Below, piece after piece: positions 42,338 to 54,358 of a stretch of DNA of 64,000 bases. The notes beneath the pieces are model-generated. The model was not told where the DNA came from. It worked only from the letters and a program-made list of their open reading frames with translations, and searched no databases. The position numbers and the translations under genes are program-made. Each line of letters starts with the position of its first letter. The stretch's first letter is position 1. Location of the stretch: positions 1,302,001 to 1,366,000 of the forward strand of contig OZ251225.1 of assembly GCA_965240325.2 (NCBI GenBank), written 5' to 3'. This DNA comes from Rebecca billardiae RCC1528. Lineage: Eukaryota; Haptophyta.

Positions 42338-44802
42338 TCAGAACGGCGACTCGCAGCTCCCGCCGGCCGAGAGCACCTTCCCGCCGCCGCCGTCCGCTGC
42401 GCCGCCGTCGGCGCCGTCGACCAGGCCGACGCCCCAATCCACGTCGGACTCGTCCGGCGCGTCGTCCTCGAGCGCGAGCCGGACGTACTCGCGCTTGCAG
42501 AAGCGGTCCCACTCGCTCATGTGGTGCAGCGCGCGCTCCTCGCGGATCGTGTGCGGGTCCTTCGCCTCCCAGCTCACGAACTTGTTCAGGTTGAAGAGCA
42601 CGTCAAAGAGGCGGCCGGCGAGCTTGCACTTGCGCAGGTCGCGCAGGGAGAAGCCGCACCCGGCCGAGGGGGGCTGCACGAGGTCGAACATCTGGCAGAC
42701 GATGTCGGCGAGCTCGACGGGCTCCTGCCCCATGCAGCGCATCCGGTGCAGCTGCTCCGAGTAGAAGTGCTCCACCTGCGCGCGCCGGGCAGGCGGGGCG
42801 GGGCGGGCACGGCCGCGCGGTGAGGCGCGCGCGCGCGCACGGGGCGGCGGCGCGCCCGCTGCGGTGCACCGGCCTGGCGGGGGGCGCACGGCCGGCCGCG
42901 CTGCTCGAGCCGCGCGCGCACCTCGAAGCCGCTGATGAACCCGTCCCCGTCGAGGTCGACGCGGCGGAACCAGTACTCGAGCGCGGTGGGCGAGTTCTTG
43001 TCCTCCTCAGACAGTACAAACCCTGGGGATGAGGCGGGGCGGCGGGCGGCGCGCGTCAGCAGCGCGCGTCAGCAGCGGGCGCGCGCAGCCAGGCGCGGCG
43101 GAGGGCGGCGCGCGCGCGCGCGCGGGCCCGCGCCGCGCGTGCGCGCACAGACGAACTGCGGGTACGTCATCTTGGGCTCGCCGCCGCCCGCGGGCTCCAG
43201 AGAGCCGCCCGCCCGCAGCGTCGGGTGCGTGCCCTGCCCCTCGGAGCGGCGCGTGCCCACAGCGAACTCGTACACGCGCTCGATGATGCGCGAGGACAGC
43301 GAGTAGTTGTCGTACCGCGCCAGGTCCTCCTGCGACAGCTGCATGTCGTGGTCGTCGTCCAGCTCCCAGAAGCGGCAGTAGATCACGTAAAAGTGCTCGT
43401 ACGAGAAGAAGGACGTGGAGCGGTTGATGTCGTCGTCCGCGTCGAGCGCGCGCAGCGCCGAGGGTAGCGCCGAGCGCTCGAGCGCGCCGCGCGTGATCTC
43501 GGGCGGGCCGCAGCGCGCGATGGTGTACAGGATGCGCAGCACCACCGTCTCCACGTACCGCTCCTGGAACTCGGGCGCCGTCTCGAGGAACGCGAGGCCG
43601 GGGTGGAAGTCGACGACGGCGCGCACGAGCGGACGCAGCGCCGGCGCGTCGAGCGCGCGCGCGCCCGGCGCGCGCAGCGCGTGGAAGAGCCGCGCGCCGG
43701 GCGGGAAGCCGCAGAGCCACTCCGCGTGGAACGACTCGAGCGCGCTCACGGGCACCGTGCGCGTCTCGGCGGCCGGCGCGCCCGCCGGCGCGGGTGACTT
43801 GGGGGCGGGCGACGCGGCGGCGCCGCCGCCCGCCTCAGCGCTGAGTCGGCCGGCCAGCACGCGCGCGGCGGCGGAGGGCAGCTCGAACGAGCGCTTCATG
43901 AGCTCGACGGCCTTGGGCAGCGGCACGCGGTCCGCGCCGTCCGCCGCGCGCTGGATCTCGCCGCGCACCAGCCACGCCTCGCGCTCGCGCTCCTCCGCCG
44001 GCTGCCGGCCGAGCGGTGCGTAGAAGGGCGGAGCGACGGCGCGCGCGCTCGTGCGCGCCTCCTTCACCGCGGTGGGCGTGCACTCGTCGGCGTCGGGGTC
44101 GCTGCTCGCCGAGGTGAGCGGGCGCTTCTGCGGCGAGAGCGCGCCCGGCTCGTGTCGCCGGCGCGGCGCGGCCGCCCGGCCCGGCGACGGCGTCGGCGAG
44201 ACACCCGCCTGGCCACTGCCCGCACTGCCGCTGCTGCTCCCCCCGCCCGTCCGCCCGCTGTCCGAGTCCGCGCCGGTGTCCATATGACTCGGCGGCTCGA
44301 GCGAGATGGGCGGTGGGAGCAGCTCGACGGGGACGGCTGGCTCTACCTCGGCCATCGCCGCCGCCGTCCTCGCCGCCCCCTCCTCAGCCGCAGGCGATGC
44401 GTACGCTGACCCGAGCGACGCAGCCGTCACAGCCTTGACGGTCGCGGCGAGAGCGTCGGGATCGTAAGTGCCGGCGGGCTTGGACGCCGCGGCGATGGCG
44501 CGCGCGGTACCGCGGCCGAGGAGCTCCGGCGAGCGCGGCGGCGTGCTCGGCGACGAGCCCAGGCTGAGCGAGCTGAGCCCGTTCGCCGTCGGCGAGCCAG
44601 GCGGTGATCGCAGCTCAGAGGGCGGGTGCAAGAGCATGCTCGAGCCGGCCGCGGCGGCCGGCCGCGACGCCTCCTCGAGCACGAGGTGTAGCATGTGCTG
44701 CGTCTCGGGCAGGTTGAACCATTGCACGAACAGCTCGTTCAGCTTGAGCTTGGCGCACGGCTTGGCGCCATCCGCCGGCGGCGGGTCGGCCAGAGTGCCC
44801 AT
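42338..44802 (-). CDS. Protein phosphatase 2A regulatory subunit B'' (PPP2R3/TON2-like)
   Basis: Exons 44802-43149, 43022-42922 and 42775-42338 give 730 residues. B'' subunits target the PP2A core to substrates and bind calcium. The N-terminal ~300 residues are low-complexity Pro/Ser/Ala. The conserved region contains FVQWFN-type motifs early on, then FFSYEHFYVIYCRFWELDDD with an EF-like loop, and MTYPQFVW. The tryptophan codon is split by intron 1 (T/GG), which fixes that junction. The second EF hand DLDGDGFISGFE is followed after intron 2 by VEHFYSEQLHRM, the usual helix of this family. Introns are 126 and 146 bp, both GTGCGC. The reading frame continues upstream to 45120 without an ATG, so a 5' exon or longer leader is possible. 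Confidence 0.92.
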
Positions 44803-45514
44803 CGAGTCGGCGCGCGCGGCACAAGTGCTGGCGCTGCGAGTCGGGCAGGCGTTAGGCCCGATACGGAGCGCGTGGCCGCTGACAGGCCGCTTCGCCCCCG
44901 CGTGCGCGTCCACACCCTGTGCGAGCAGAGCCGATGCGCGCTCGCCGCCGTCTCCAACGCTCCTACGGCTCGCGCTGCCTGCCGTCTTTGGCGAAAGGCT
45001 GCCTGCTGCAGGTGAGGCGTCAGGCGTTGGCCTCGGCCCGGTCGCTCGGGGATTCCGGTCGGCAAGAGCTGGATCCGGCCGGGGCGGCGTCCTCCGAGAT
45101 TCTTGCTCACCGCTCGCCACTGTGAACTGCCGCCGCCACTGTGCATGCGGACCCCTACAGTGATTGCCCTTGCCTCACGCGGTAGGCACTGTCAGAGGGG
45201 AGGCTGCTAGGCGTGCGTGCACACGACAAGTAGCTCATCTCCGCAGGGCGGCCGGACAGGACATGCACGCATGCGGGGACAAAGGGTGGAGGCGCTAGCA
45301 TCTCTCTCGCACACGCCCAGAGTCGGGCGCGTGCCCTGTCACTACAGCGCGTGACCAGGCTCCTGTCTCGGCCACCAGCCTCAAGGCCAGCACAGGTTGT
45401 GCGCCATGGCAGGGAACCTCTCTGCGCCCAATTGCGGCGCGGCGCACGCGCCGGCAACCGAGATGGGCAGCGTTGGAGGTCTCTGTGTGCTCTCTCGTAG
45501 CTGAGCGGCTACGC
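44803..45514. other. 5' flank of the PP2A B'' gene
   Basis: The PP2A frame stays open to 45120 but has no ATG beyond 44802. Beyond that there are only overlapping short frames. Confidence 0.4.
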
Positions 45515-45829
45515 TCAATGGCTCCGCAGGCGCGCCCGCGGCCGCAGGAGCACGCGCCATCCCCGCCCCACGGCCACGCGCCCTCGAGGGTGGCCGCCGA
45601 GGAGTATTCGCCGCTGCCAGCTCTCAACGTGAAAGCTCCACCGGGGGAAGGCGTAGGCCGCTGCGCTGTCGTGCGATCGTGCGACCATGAGTGACTGCTT
45701 CTCTTCCGAGTTTTCGACAAGTCTCACGACCACGTCCACGTCCTCGTGTGACCGGCGCGCGTGAGGCCACGCATCATGGGAAGGATGGGCGAGTATTGTA
45801 GGGGCCAGGATCACCTTTCTGACGGTCAT
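45515..45829 (-). CDS. Small hypothetical protein
   Basis: A 104-codon frame with an ATG at 45829-45827. Its first 70 residues have balanced composition (RSHEDVDVVVRLVENSEEKQ), unlike the Arg/Ala noise typical of antisense frames here, and the end is Arg/Gly-rich. It might be the first exon of a longer gene running to about 45295. No domain, signal peptide or family recognised. Confidence 0.25.
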   Translation of the reverse strand: MTVRKVILAPTILAHPSHDAWPHARRSHEDVDVVVRLVENSEEKQSLMVARSHDSAAAYAFPRWSFHVESWQRRILLGGHPRGRVAVGRGWRVLLRPRARLRSH

Positions 45830-46574
45830 ACTGCCCTCTGGGGCATGCCGCGTGACGGTGCCGACCTGTTGATGTTCCGCCTGACCTCACGCGCCGTGAG
45901 TGTCATGATAATGTTGGCTGCGCGGTTGTCTTGCGAGCGCCATCTGACGACATGGCCGCTGTGCGAATGACGTGTGGCGTGTGCGCGCCTGTCAACGGCG
46001 GGGCGATCATCGGCCGACGACATGTCTAGCGAGCTGTTCAGGGCTCGCTAACCACCTTCCCTGGGACCACGCCGCGCGATTTGGCGACCTCGCCACCGCT
46101 TTATGCCCGTCCAGAGGCACAGGTGCCGCACTGCCTGGCCAGCCACCATCGTGGTACCCCCATACTGCACCGTGTACCATAAAGTACATACACATGGAAA
46201 CCGTACTTGTTCCATACTTGTACCCGAAAGCACTATTCTGGTGAACACAGCTTTAAACAATTTTAATTCGTGACAAAGCCCTGGGAGACCCAGCTCCGAC
46301 CCCCTTTAATTGGGTGTGACGTACTGCTGTCCCAAGTAATACCGGAGTAGGAATACGAAGAATGGGGCCTCAAACGTTTTTTGATTAGGCACGCCTCGGG
46401 AATCGAGAACGCACTTGGTTAATTTTTGCGCCAATTAAGGCACGCCTCGGGAATCGAAGCGCATGTGGTTAATTTTTGCGCGCGCCGCATAGAGATGTCG
46501 TTGCGATTCCCACAAATCTGGCGGCGATCTTAGCGGTACCCCCTTACCCAGTTCATACCGCCTATACAATACGG
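45830..46574. other. AT-richer spacer with local duplication
   Basis: No gene seen. Contains the imperfect tandem repeat at 46387-46482. Confidence 0.45.
46387..46482. repeat. Imperfect ~45-bp direct duplication, 51-bp offset
   Basis: AGGCACGCCTCGGGAATCGA followed by GGTTAATTTTTGCGC occurs at 46387 and again at 46438 with a few differences between the blocks. Confidence 0.85.
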
Positions 46575-46950
46575 TAACGGTACGGACCTGGCGCGCCTCG
46601 CCGTGCACCCGCACGAGGCCACGCGCCCCGGCGCGCGCGCGCCCGCGGCCTCGCACCCAAACTGCGAGACGCCGGCAGCGCTCGACGCGTGCCTCGCGCA
46701 GCGCGGCTGGCGAGCACGCTGAACGGCGTGGACGAGGCGCGCAACGCGGAGCGCCGCGAGGGTCACGCCGCGCGTCGAGCCGAACCGCGCGCGGCGCGCG
46801 AGGCCGCCGCGACCGACGCGGTCGCGCGCCATCTGGGCGTCCGGCGGCAGCAGCGCGCACGACGTGCGGACTGCAGTTGCTGCACGACTACCACGCGTCG
46901 ATGGCCGACGCGCGCACGCACGGCGTGATCGGTGCGTGCCGTTGCCGTGC
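46575..46950 (+). pseudogene. Frame-broken small gene fragment
   Basis: Plus-strand pieces look coding in succession but in different frames: LARLAVHPHEATRPG..SHPNCETPAALDACLAQRGW (about 46577-46708), then LNGVDEARNAERREGHAARR (about 46719-46780), then LHDYHASMADARTHGVIG (about 46877-46930). No room exists for introns between them. No family assigned. Confidence 0.25.
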
Positions 46951-47483
46951 CGCCGTGCCCGAGCGGCCGTGCGCAGCGACGACTGCATTGACTGCATCGA
47001 CGCGCGCCTCGCTGGCGCCTCGGTGGGCCTTGCAGAACTGGGAGAGCCACGCTGCCGCACCTGGCTAATGGCTAAATCGCACACGCGACGCGCGAAGACG
47101 CGGCAGCTCGGATGATACCGTTAGTCAGCGCTGAACGGCCAACTCGTCTCATCGTCGTCGGGTCTGCCGGCCCTGGCAAGCTTCTCCGTCGCGTCCTAGA
47201 CGCGCTGTGTTCGACCAGCCCCACCGGGAAAAGGCCGCTAGGCCCCCGCTGTTTTAATCTCGAGGGCGAGCTTTGAGAGGCACCCCTCGCCGCTGATTGG
47301 ATTCTGAGCTGTAACCGTCCACCCACGCCGTAATCAAGTAGTGGGCGGTACTTTCACTACTTTGGATGGGAGTGCTGCTGCACCAGGTCTCGCGAAGCTC
47401 CAGGCACCGCCCACAGCATCAAGCAGGGGCAGAGCCACAAGTGCCCAGGCGGCAGGGGAGAGCTGCCCATCCCCCAGCCCGGC
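46951..47483. other. Upstream region of the LRR-IQ-PH gene
   Basis: No gene seen on either strand. Confidence 0.45.
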
Positions 47484-48514
47484 ATGTCCTCGCGCGCGCA
47501 GCGGCCGTACGAGGTGCGCGGTGGGGTGCTCACCCTCAGTGGTCGCAAGGGCGACGCTGAGCTCGGCGCCGCCATCCGCGACCGTCCGTGGGAGAACGTG
47601 ACCACGCTCGACCTCTCGGCGAGCAAGGTGAGCGACAAGGCGATGGTGGACCTCGCTCAGGCGCTTGAGCGCGACATCAAGCGCTCGGCCATCGTCTCGA
47701 TTGACGTGTCCGACTGCCAGCGCATCGGCCGCGACACCGTCACGGCGATCGCCGCCATCATCGAGCGCGTGCGTTCATTCCAATCGGTGTCGTTCCGCGG
47801 CTGCGGTCGGATCGAGGATGACTCGATGCAGATGCTCGCGCTCGTGCTCAAGAGCTCGCGGTCGCCCACGTCGCTCGACCTCTCCCGCTGCTTCTCCCTC
47901 TCCGACGACGCCGTCGTCGAGATCGCCAAGGCGATCACGCGCAATACCAGGTTGGCGACGCTGCGGCTAGCGATGTGCTTCCGCCTCACAGACCGCTCGC
48001 TCGAGCAGCTCGCGGTGGCGCTGCGTAAGAACAAGGCGCTGCAGACGCTCGATGTGTCCTCGTGCTCGCTGCTCTCCGACCGCGGCGCCGTCGAGGTCGC
48101 TCGCGCGCTCCACTCCAACAGCGCGCTCACGCGGCTCGACGTCTCCGGCTGCTACGCGATCGGCGACACTGCCGTGAGCGTGCTCGCCGACGCGCTGCAC
48201 GCCAACTCGACGCTGCGCGAGCTGGGGATGCGCGGGCTGTACAACATCGCGGACGATGGCCTGCGCGTCCTCGAGGAGGCGGCCCTCGCGCGCTCGGCGC
48301 CGCTCACGCTCGAGCTCTCGGGCGTCGACCAGCTGACGCCCGAGCGGCTCGGGCGGCTGCGCAGCGCGCTCGAGGCGCGCGGCGGCTCCCTCCTCGTCGA
48401 GATGCCGAGCCCGCTCGACCTCTCCGAGTTCTCGACGGACGACGGCTCGGCGACGGGGAGCTCGGGGTACGGCGTCGTCCCGCTCCCGAGCTCATACGCC
48501 TCCCCGGCGCCGTA

Positions 48515-48546
<32 letters not shown>

Positions 48547-49678
48547 GCCCGCCCCAGCCGGGGCTGGGCTCAGTGCTGGGCGGGCTGCTGCTGGCGCCCG
48601 CCGGCCTGATGCGCTCGCTGCTCGAGCTCGTCACGCCGCGCTCGGTGCGCGAGGAGCGCGCGGCCGTGTGGATCCAGTCGGCGGTGCGCGGCTTCCTCGC
48701 GCGGAAGCAGGCGCGCTTCGAGGCGCAGGACGAGAGGCGGCTGCGCATCGACGAGTCGCGCGAGGATGCGGCCGCGCGCACCATCTCCAAGCAGTGGCGC
48801 TCGCACCGCGAGCTCGTCGCCGAGCGCAGCGGCGACGGCGGCAACGCGAGGCGGGCGCAGCGCGCCAACTCGTGGCACCTCTTCCCGGCGGCGCGGCGGC
48901 GCGAGGGGGGCAAGGGTCGCAGCAAAGTGGCCAAGGGTAAGCCAGCCACGCACGCCGCCGCCGCGCCGCACGCCGACGCACAGCGCGCGCACACGGAGCG
49001 GCTGCGCAGGCTCGAGGCCGTCGCGCTGTCGGGCGACCACGCGCAGCTGGTCGCGGACACGAAGGGCGTGCTCGCCAAGCTCGCGATGCTCTCGAACGTG
49101 CCCATCGGGCGCTGGGCCATGGAGATCTGGCAGGACCGCTTCGTGAGCGCGCAGCCCATGGGCCTGATGTACCGCAAGGTCGGCTTCAACGAGAAGCCGT
49201 ACGGGGAGCCTCGCCCCATCCCGTACGTCACGATCGACTACGTGCACAGGCTGGACGGCGCCGCGTTCTTCATCAAGACCACGGTGCGCGCGCGCGGCCG
49301 CACGCGCGGGCTGGGGCCGCGTGCGCCGGGCCGCGTGCGCCGGGGTGGTGATCCGGGCGTTCGCGCTCGTCGTGCCCTTATGCGCCGCCGCGCTCCTCGT
49401 GCGCCCTCGCTCGCGCGCCTCACCCTCGGCCGCAGGAGCGCGGGTACGTGTTTGGCACAGAGTCGGAGGAGGAGGCGGAGCGGTGGGTGCACGCGATCGC
49501 GACGCTGTCCTTCTGCGAGCGCCGAGCGCATCAGCCGTTTGCGAGCACGCAGGCGCTGCTCGCGAAGGAGCGCAGACGACAAGCGGCTGCGGCCTCGGGC
49601 CGCCGCAGCCGTGCCAGCAACGACGCAGCCTCCGACGGTGGATCCCCAAACCGCCTGTCACGTGCGCCGACGCGTTGA
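47484..49678 (+). CDS. Leucine-rich-repeat protein with IQ motifs and a PH-like domain
   Basis: Exons 47484-49283 and 49436-49678 give 680 residues. Residues ~40-300 hold ribonuclease-inhibitor/SCF-type leucine-rich repeats of 26-30 residues (VTTLDLSASKVSDKAMVDLA, LQTLDVSSCSLLSDRGAVEV, LTRLDVSGCYAIGDTAVSVL). A Gly/Ala/Pro linker follows. IQ motifs occur at ~393 (VWIQSAVRGFLARKQARF) and, weaker, at ~430. From ~540 to 640 runs a PH-like fold whose last helix, EEEAERWVHAIATLSF, lies in exon 2 and has the invariant tryptophan; the splice (152-bp intron, GTGCGC) is placed to complete it. Probable calmodulin-binding, membrane-associated scaffold. No orthologue named. Confidence 0.8.
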
Positions 49679-50880
49679 CACTGATGGCCCCGCTGATGAT
49701 TCATCGTCACTAAACTAGCAGATGTTTTATTAATAATTATATATAAATATTTTAAATTATAAACATATATATATATATATCTATTGTACGTAACATACGC
49801 AGACTGAATCAGTACTGATCTGATGTACCGGTCCTAAACTGGCGGACTGCGGTACTCGGTTCATCGCCAGCATCATTCATTCCATGATGCGGCGCGCTAT
49901 TATCTGCATGCCATAACTATTAACTAGCGCGAAACTAGCAGCTACAGTACTAGTTATACGCGGTTTTTCATCAGCTCGCCTCTCGTCCAGTGTCTCCTAT
50001 ACCAAGTGTGCACGTTAAAACATAGTAAACTGTACTATCGCTTACGGGACGAAGGCGCGCGCTCAAAAATGACCCAAATAAGCTCCAGAACTCAGCAGAT
50101 CGAAGGCGCCGCGTAGTGAAGCATGGGCCGCGCACCCAGGTGGGTACGGCGCTCTTACGGAATGCGTTCAGGGCACGCTCTTCTCGCCTAATTGCAAATG
50201 TCACAGCCCAGCAGGTGAGTCAAAATCCACCAGGTATACTCGTTCTATGATTTAACGACACAGGTAGGACGACGCGGGTCTCCTGATTCGTCGGCGGCAG
50301 TGCCCGATCGTCGACACGAAGTCGGCGTTGGTGGCAGAGCATACTGTAGCCTGCACCGCGATCGGATTGCTGGCCTAATGCTACTGCCGCGGGAATTAAC
50401 TACTCGGTCTGAGTAGTTGGCGGATCAATGGCGCTCAGGTAGTTCATCATCGAAGTACATACGACTACATGATAATGCTGATTCGAATCGGCGGGCGGAG
50501 TAGCAGACGAATATTCACCATACATTGAATAATGTCCGACCGGCGGGGACTGGTTCTTTTGCTGGGACGGGCGGCGGTGCGCCACTCGTCGACACACTGC
50601 CATGATGATGAGTATGACTGGCATATCGATACTGCTGCTCGTCGGACGGCAATGACGGCAATGCGTCTTGCATGCCCGCCATGGTGGCTTGGTGCTGGTA
50701 GTGGTAGCTGGTGCACCGCGCCCGCGAACGTTCGCAGGCACCGCCGGTCCCGGTGAGCTACTAGTTGGCGTTACATACTTGATTATCATCGAGTCACCGT
50801 TGAACCAGTGAACCGCGTCATAGTCGTCAGATGAGTCCGATTTTTGACGAGGCGGCTCACGCGAGCTGCGGCCCAGGCTC

Positions 50881-50968
<88 letters not shown>

Positions 50969-51172
50969 CTCGCCATTAGCATTGCTCATGATTCGGACTC
51001 GCTAGTCGCAGAGCCGGCTCAGTCGGCTCTGACCGCTCTGAGTTGATTCTCCAGCACGGACTGACACGCTGCCGCGGGCTACTGCATCTGGCGCCTCATT
51101 CCGACCATCAAAAAGCATCGACCGGCTCAGATCGTGGCGACCCCTGCTGGTCTTGGCATCTGTCAGAGCGTC
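49679..51172. other. AT-rich intergenic region
   Basis: Clearly lower GC than the flanking genes. Holds a (TA)n microsatellite. A minus frame at 50400-50882 overlaps other frames and shows no domain. Confidence 0.5.
50885..50968. repeat. (TA)n microsatellite, ~84 bp
   Basis: Almost uninterrupted TA dinucleotides, with GT interruptions at the ends. Confidence 0.95.
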
Positions 51173-51844
51173 ATGTCCGCCCCGCGAGGATCAGCGGATG
51201 CGAGGATCCTGCGGATGGCCGCGCACCGGATTCAATGTGAACGGTGCGGCATTCGGCGGCGCTTATATACTCAGGGCGATTGTGGCCAGTACTATGGCTG
51301 TGATCAAGATCCAGGGCGGCGTGCAGGGCGCAAAGGACGTGGCTGTGTTGATAGAGATCCCTACACGACTGTTGCTGGGCTTTCCCATGAAACATCCTCC
51401 GATCCTCTTGCGCCCGCGCTTCCCGACTACCGTCAGGGGGGAACGCCTCCCAGCGCGCACAATCGTACCGCGGAGCGGACCGCCCCCCCTCCTGGTTGCA
51501 GGGAGTTGGTTGACCATCGTCAAGCCGCGGGGCCTGCGCTGGCAACAGCCGCTTTTGAAAGTCGCACGCACCCATCCGTGCAATATCACTCGCAGGCCGA
51601 ACAGCGCACTACGGCCGCCGTCCATCGCTCGTGCCTGACCGGTCTCGACCGTCCCGGTGCAAAGGCCGCTTTTCGAGATCGTCGTCGAACATTTGCCCAC
51701 TCCGCCTCGATCGGGTTCGCGCATGCAACGACTGACTTCAGACTGGCTGGTGCTCGGCAACGAGCGGACTGGCGGTCGGCGAGAAGACGCCGGAAGACCA
51801 AGAAGCCCCCCTCACATCATTCCCCAACGGACACCCTCGAATAA
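51173..51844 (+). CDS. Hypothetical ORF upstream of the CDCA7-like gene
   Basis: A 223-residue frame from an ATG at 51173. It contains IQCERCGIRRRLYTQGDCGQ, a Cys-bearing motif, and ends Lys/Arg-rich. Two other frames over the same bases (51153-51638 plus, 51263-51760 minus) are also long and protein-like, so I cannot tell which, if any, is used. It could also be 5' UTR or first-exon sequence of the downstream gene, although it is in a different frame from it. Confidence 0.2.
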   Translation: MSAPRGSADARILRMAAHRIQCERCGIRRRLYTQGDCGQYYGCDQDPGRRAGRKGRGCVDRDPYTTVAGLSHETSSDPLAPALPDYRQGGTPPSAHNRTAERTAPPPGCRELVDHRQAAGPALATAAFESRTHPSVQYHSQAEQRTTAAVHRSCLTGLDRPGAKAAFRDRRRTFAHSASIGFAHATTDFRLAGARQRADWRSARRRRKTKKPPSHHSPTDTLE

Positions 51845-51990
51845 TTACGGGCTTCCGATGCCTCGATCCCTCAAATTTCGTGCCGAGTCCCCGACTGACC
51901 AAGGGCGGGAGAGCGAGTCGCGAGGCGCTCCTTCCCGCTTCCGATCCTGCGTCGCGCGCGCGCGCGACGCGAGCGCCGGGCATTGCGGCC

Positions 51991-54358
51991 ATGCAGCAGC
52001 CGGCCCAGCACATGATGGGGCCGAGCGCAGCCATGCCGCACGCTAGTACGGCGCCTGCTGCACCGCACATGGGGCCCGGCCCCTCGCATACGGAGCAGAC
52101 AGCGCACGCGTCGCGCGAGGATCTGGGTCCCGAGATGCTGATGAGCCTAAGCCAGGCGGCGCAGCAAGAGAGCGCGCTCCCGCAGCAGGGCGGCAGGCTC
52201 GATGGCCACATGCACGGCCAAATGGCCGCGCACGAGCAGCATCACATGATGCAGCAGCGCCCGATGGAGCAGGTGCGCAGCCACGCTTGGGGGCGTGAGC
52301 TCGCGCTCGCGCTCGCCGGGAGCGCGCGCGACGCGCCGCTTGACGTGCGCTCCGAGGGCTGACTTCTCGCGTGGATGCACGGCGCACACCCTTCTCGCCA
52401 CACCTGCGCGCTCAGGTGTACGACCGCATGCCTCACGACGCACCGATGGGATCGACCATGCCACACGACGGCCGAACTGTGCGTCACGCGTTTGCTGCAT
52501 CGCAACAGCGGCGCGGCTCGCACCGGGCGCCCCGCACCGGGCGCACATACCCCCGCTGACACCGCGCACCGCGAACCCCGCTCTCGCCGCTCGCGCGCAG
52601 TACGGCGGGGGTATGTACAACGAGCTGCACCCGTTGCAGGATCCGCGCACGGCGAGTGAGGGCATGCATGTCAACTGGTGTCACCAGTGTAAGGTCAAGA
52701 AGCATGTCGCGCAGTGCACCAACATGCACCCCAAGTGCATGAAGCGGTACTGCGAGAACTGCCTCCGCAACCACTACGGGGAGAACATTGGCGAGGTGAT
52801 GCAGCTCGAGAACTGGGTCTGCCCGTGCTGCCGCTCGCTCTGCGTCTGCGCAGCGTGCAAGCGCAAGACGGCGGCGCTGGTCACGTCGTCGATCGCAGCG
52901 GCGCACGCCATGCACATGAACACGATGAACCCGGTCACCGGACCGCCGGGCATGCCTGGCATGCCCGGGCCTCCGCCACAGATGCAGCCGCCCGCGCCCG
53001 CCACGGGGCCCGTCGCGGGGCACGCTGCGGGGCCCGTCGCGGGCCCAGCGCCGCCGGGGCCGGGTCAGCCACCCGGGCCAATCAATGGACCCCTGATGGG
53101 CCCGGCGAATGGGCAGGGCGGCGCGACGAGCAGCGCGCCCGGAGGGCCGGAGGCGCACCCGGAGGGCGGCTACGGGGTGCCAGCGGCTTCGATGGCCCAG
53201 CAGGGCACGAGCGTGGTCACCGGCCCGCCGCCGGGCACGTACATGCACCTTGCGCCGCATGGGCAACCGCCCATGGCCGGCCCGGGCGATGGCGGCGCGG
53301 TGCCCGGCGGCGCTGGCATGGATCACTCGATGCTCGACTTTCGACCGCCACCACCGCCACCGCCGCCGCCACGCGAGCCGACCGCGCGCATGCCGTATAA
53401 GTGCTCAAAGTGCGGGCTGCCCAAGGTGCGCGCGCGTGCGAGTCTGCGCGGCGTGGCCTCCCCGCGCATGCGCGTGCTGTGCTGTGCTGCCTTTGTGCGC
53501 ATGCACGTGCTCCGCGCCGGCGCTGACACACGTCGCGCGCGCTGCCGCGCATTCCTGCGCCGCAGCAAGGGCACGTGTGCTTGGGCGCGCCGCCGATGAT
53601 GCCGAACGCGCAGATGGCCGCGCAGCGGCATCCCCAGCCCATGCTGCTGCCGCAGCCGTCGTCGTGGCAGCCCACGCGCTCGGAGCTGCTCAACCTCCCG
53701 GTCGACACGCTCAAGTCCGCGCTCGCCGCTCGCAACATCCCGTTCTCGCCGGGCATGCACAAGGAGGAGCTGGCGCGCCGGCTGATGGAGGCGTGGCCGT
53801 CTTCGGCTGGGCCCGGGCTGGACGGAGACGCGCCGCCCGTCGACCCGTCGGCGCAGCCGCCACCGCAGATGATGCCGATGCACATGCAGCCCATCCCGCC
53901 GCCGCAGCCGAGCATGCAGCAGGGCCCGCCGCCCGGGCCCTACCTCCCGGTAGCTCCGCCTGCGCCCGCATGCGCCGGCGCGCCGATGGCCGCCACTGCC
54001 GCGGGCTTCCCGCCGCCGCCGGCCAACGGCCCCGGTGTCACCAGCGAGACGCGCTGTGATGGCGGGAGCCATGTGCAAGCGACAGCCGCGGCGGCCTACG
54101 CACCCGACGAGGGCGAGCCTTCCCAGCTCAGCGCCGCACAGCGCGATGCGCCGGCGGAAGGTAGGAGCCCCCTCTCTCTCGCGCACGCGCTCCCGCGCGC
54201 GCTCCGATGCATCACTGCGTGGGCGTGGGCTCACAGCTGCCGCCTGCCTTCGCGCCACGCGCTTTCCGTGCGTCCGCGCAGGCGGTGACGAGGAACCAAA
54301 CGTTGCCAAGCGAGCGCGCACCGACGAGCCTCAGCAGCCTGCTTCCGCCGGTCAGTGA
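51991..54358 (+). CDS. CDCA7-like zinc-finger (zf-4CXXC_R1) protein with SAP domain
   Basis: Exons 51991-52272, 52416-52478, 52601-53425, 53566-54160 and 54282-54358 give 613 residues. Residues ~138-206 form the R1-type zinc finger: WCHQCKVKKHVAQC, CMKRYCENCLRNHYGE, WVCPCCRSLCVCAACKRK. This is the domain of CDCA7 proteins, which bind DNA (hemimethylated CpG in animals) and recruit the remodeller HELLS/DDM1. A second cysteine motif, KCSKCGLPKQGHVC, is completed only by splicing exons 3 and 4, which fixes that junction. At ~431-467 lies a SAP DNA-binding motif (LLNLPVDTLKSALAARNIPF). Between and after are long Met/Pro/Gln/Gly disordered stretches; the C terminus is a basic, nuclear-localisation-like KRARTDEP. 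Donors: GTGCGC, GTGCGT, GTGCGC, GTAGGA. Confidence 0.88.

Noticed and set aside
46575-46710. Resemblance of the cysteine-pair fragment to CX9C mitochondrial assembly proteins
   Set aside because: The spacing is C-x8-C and only one pair is visible before the frame breaks, so a family assignment would be guesswork.
50831-51046. ORF encoding a Tyr-Ile repeat
   Set aside because: Simple translation of the (TA)n microsatellite.
53575-54288. Independent SAP-domain gene downstream of the zinc-finger gene
   Set aside because: Splicing 53425 to 53566 completes the KCSKCGLPKQGHVC motif, so it is exon 4 of the same gene.
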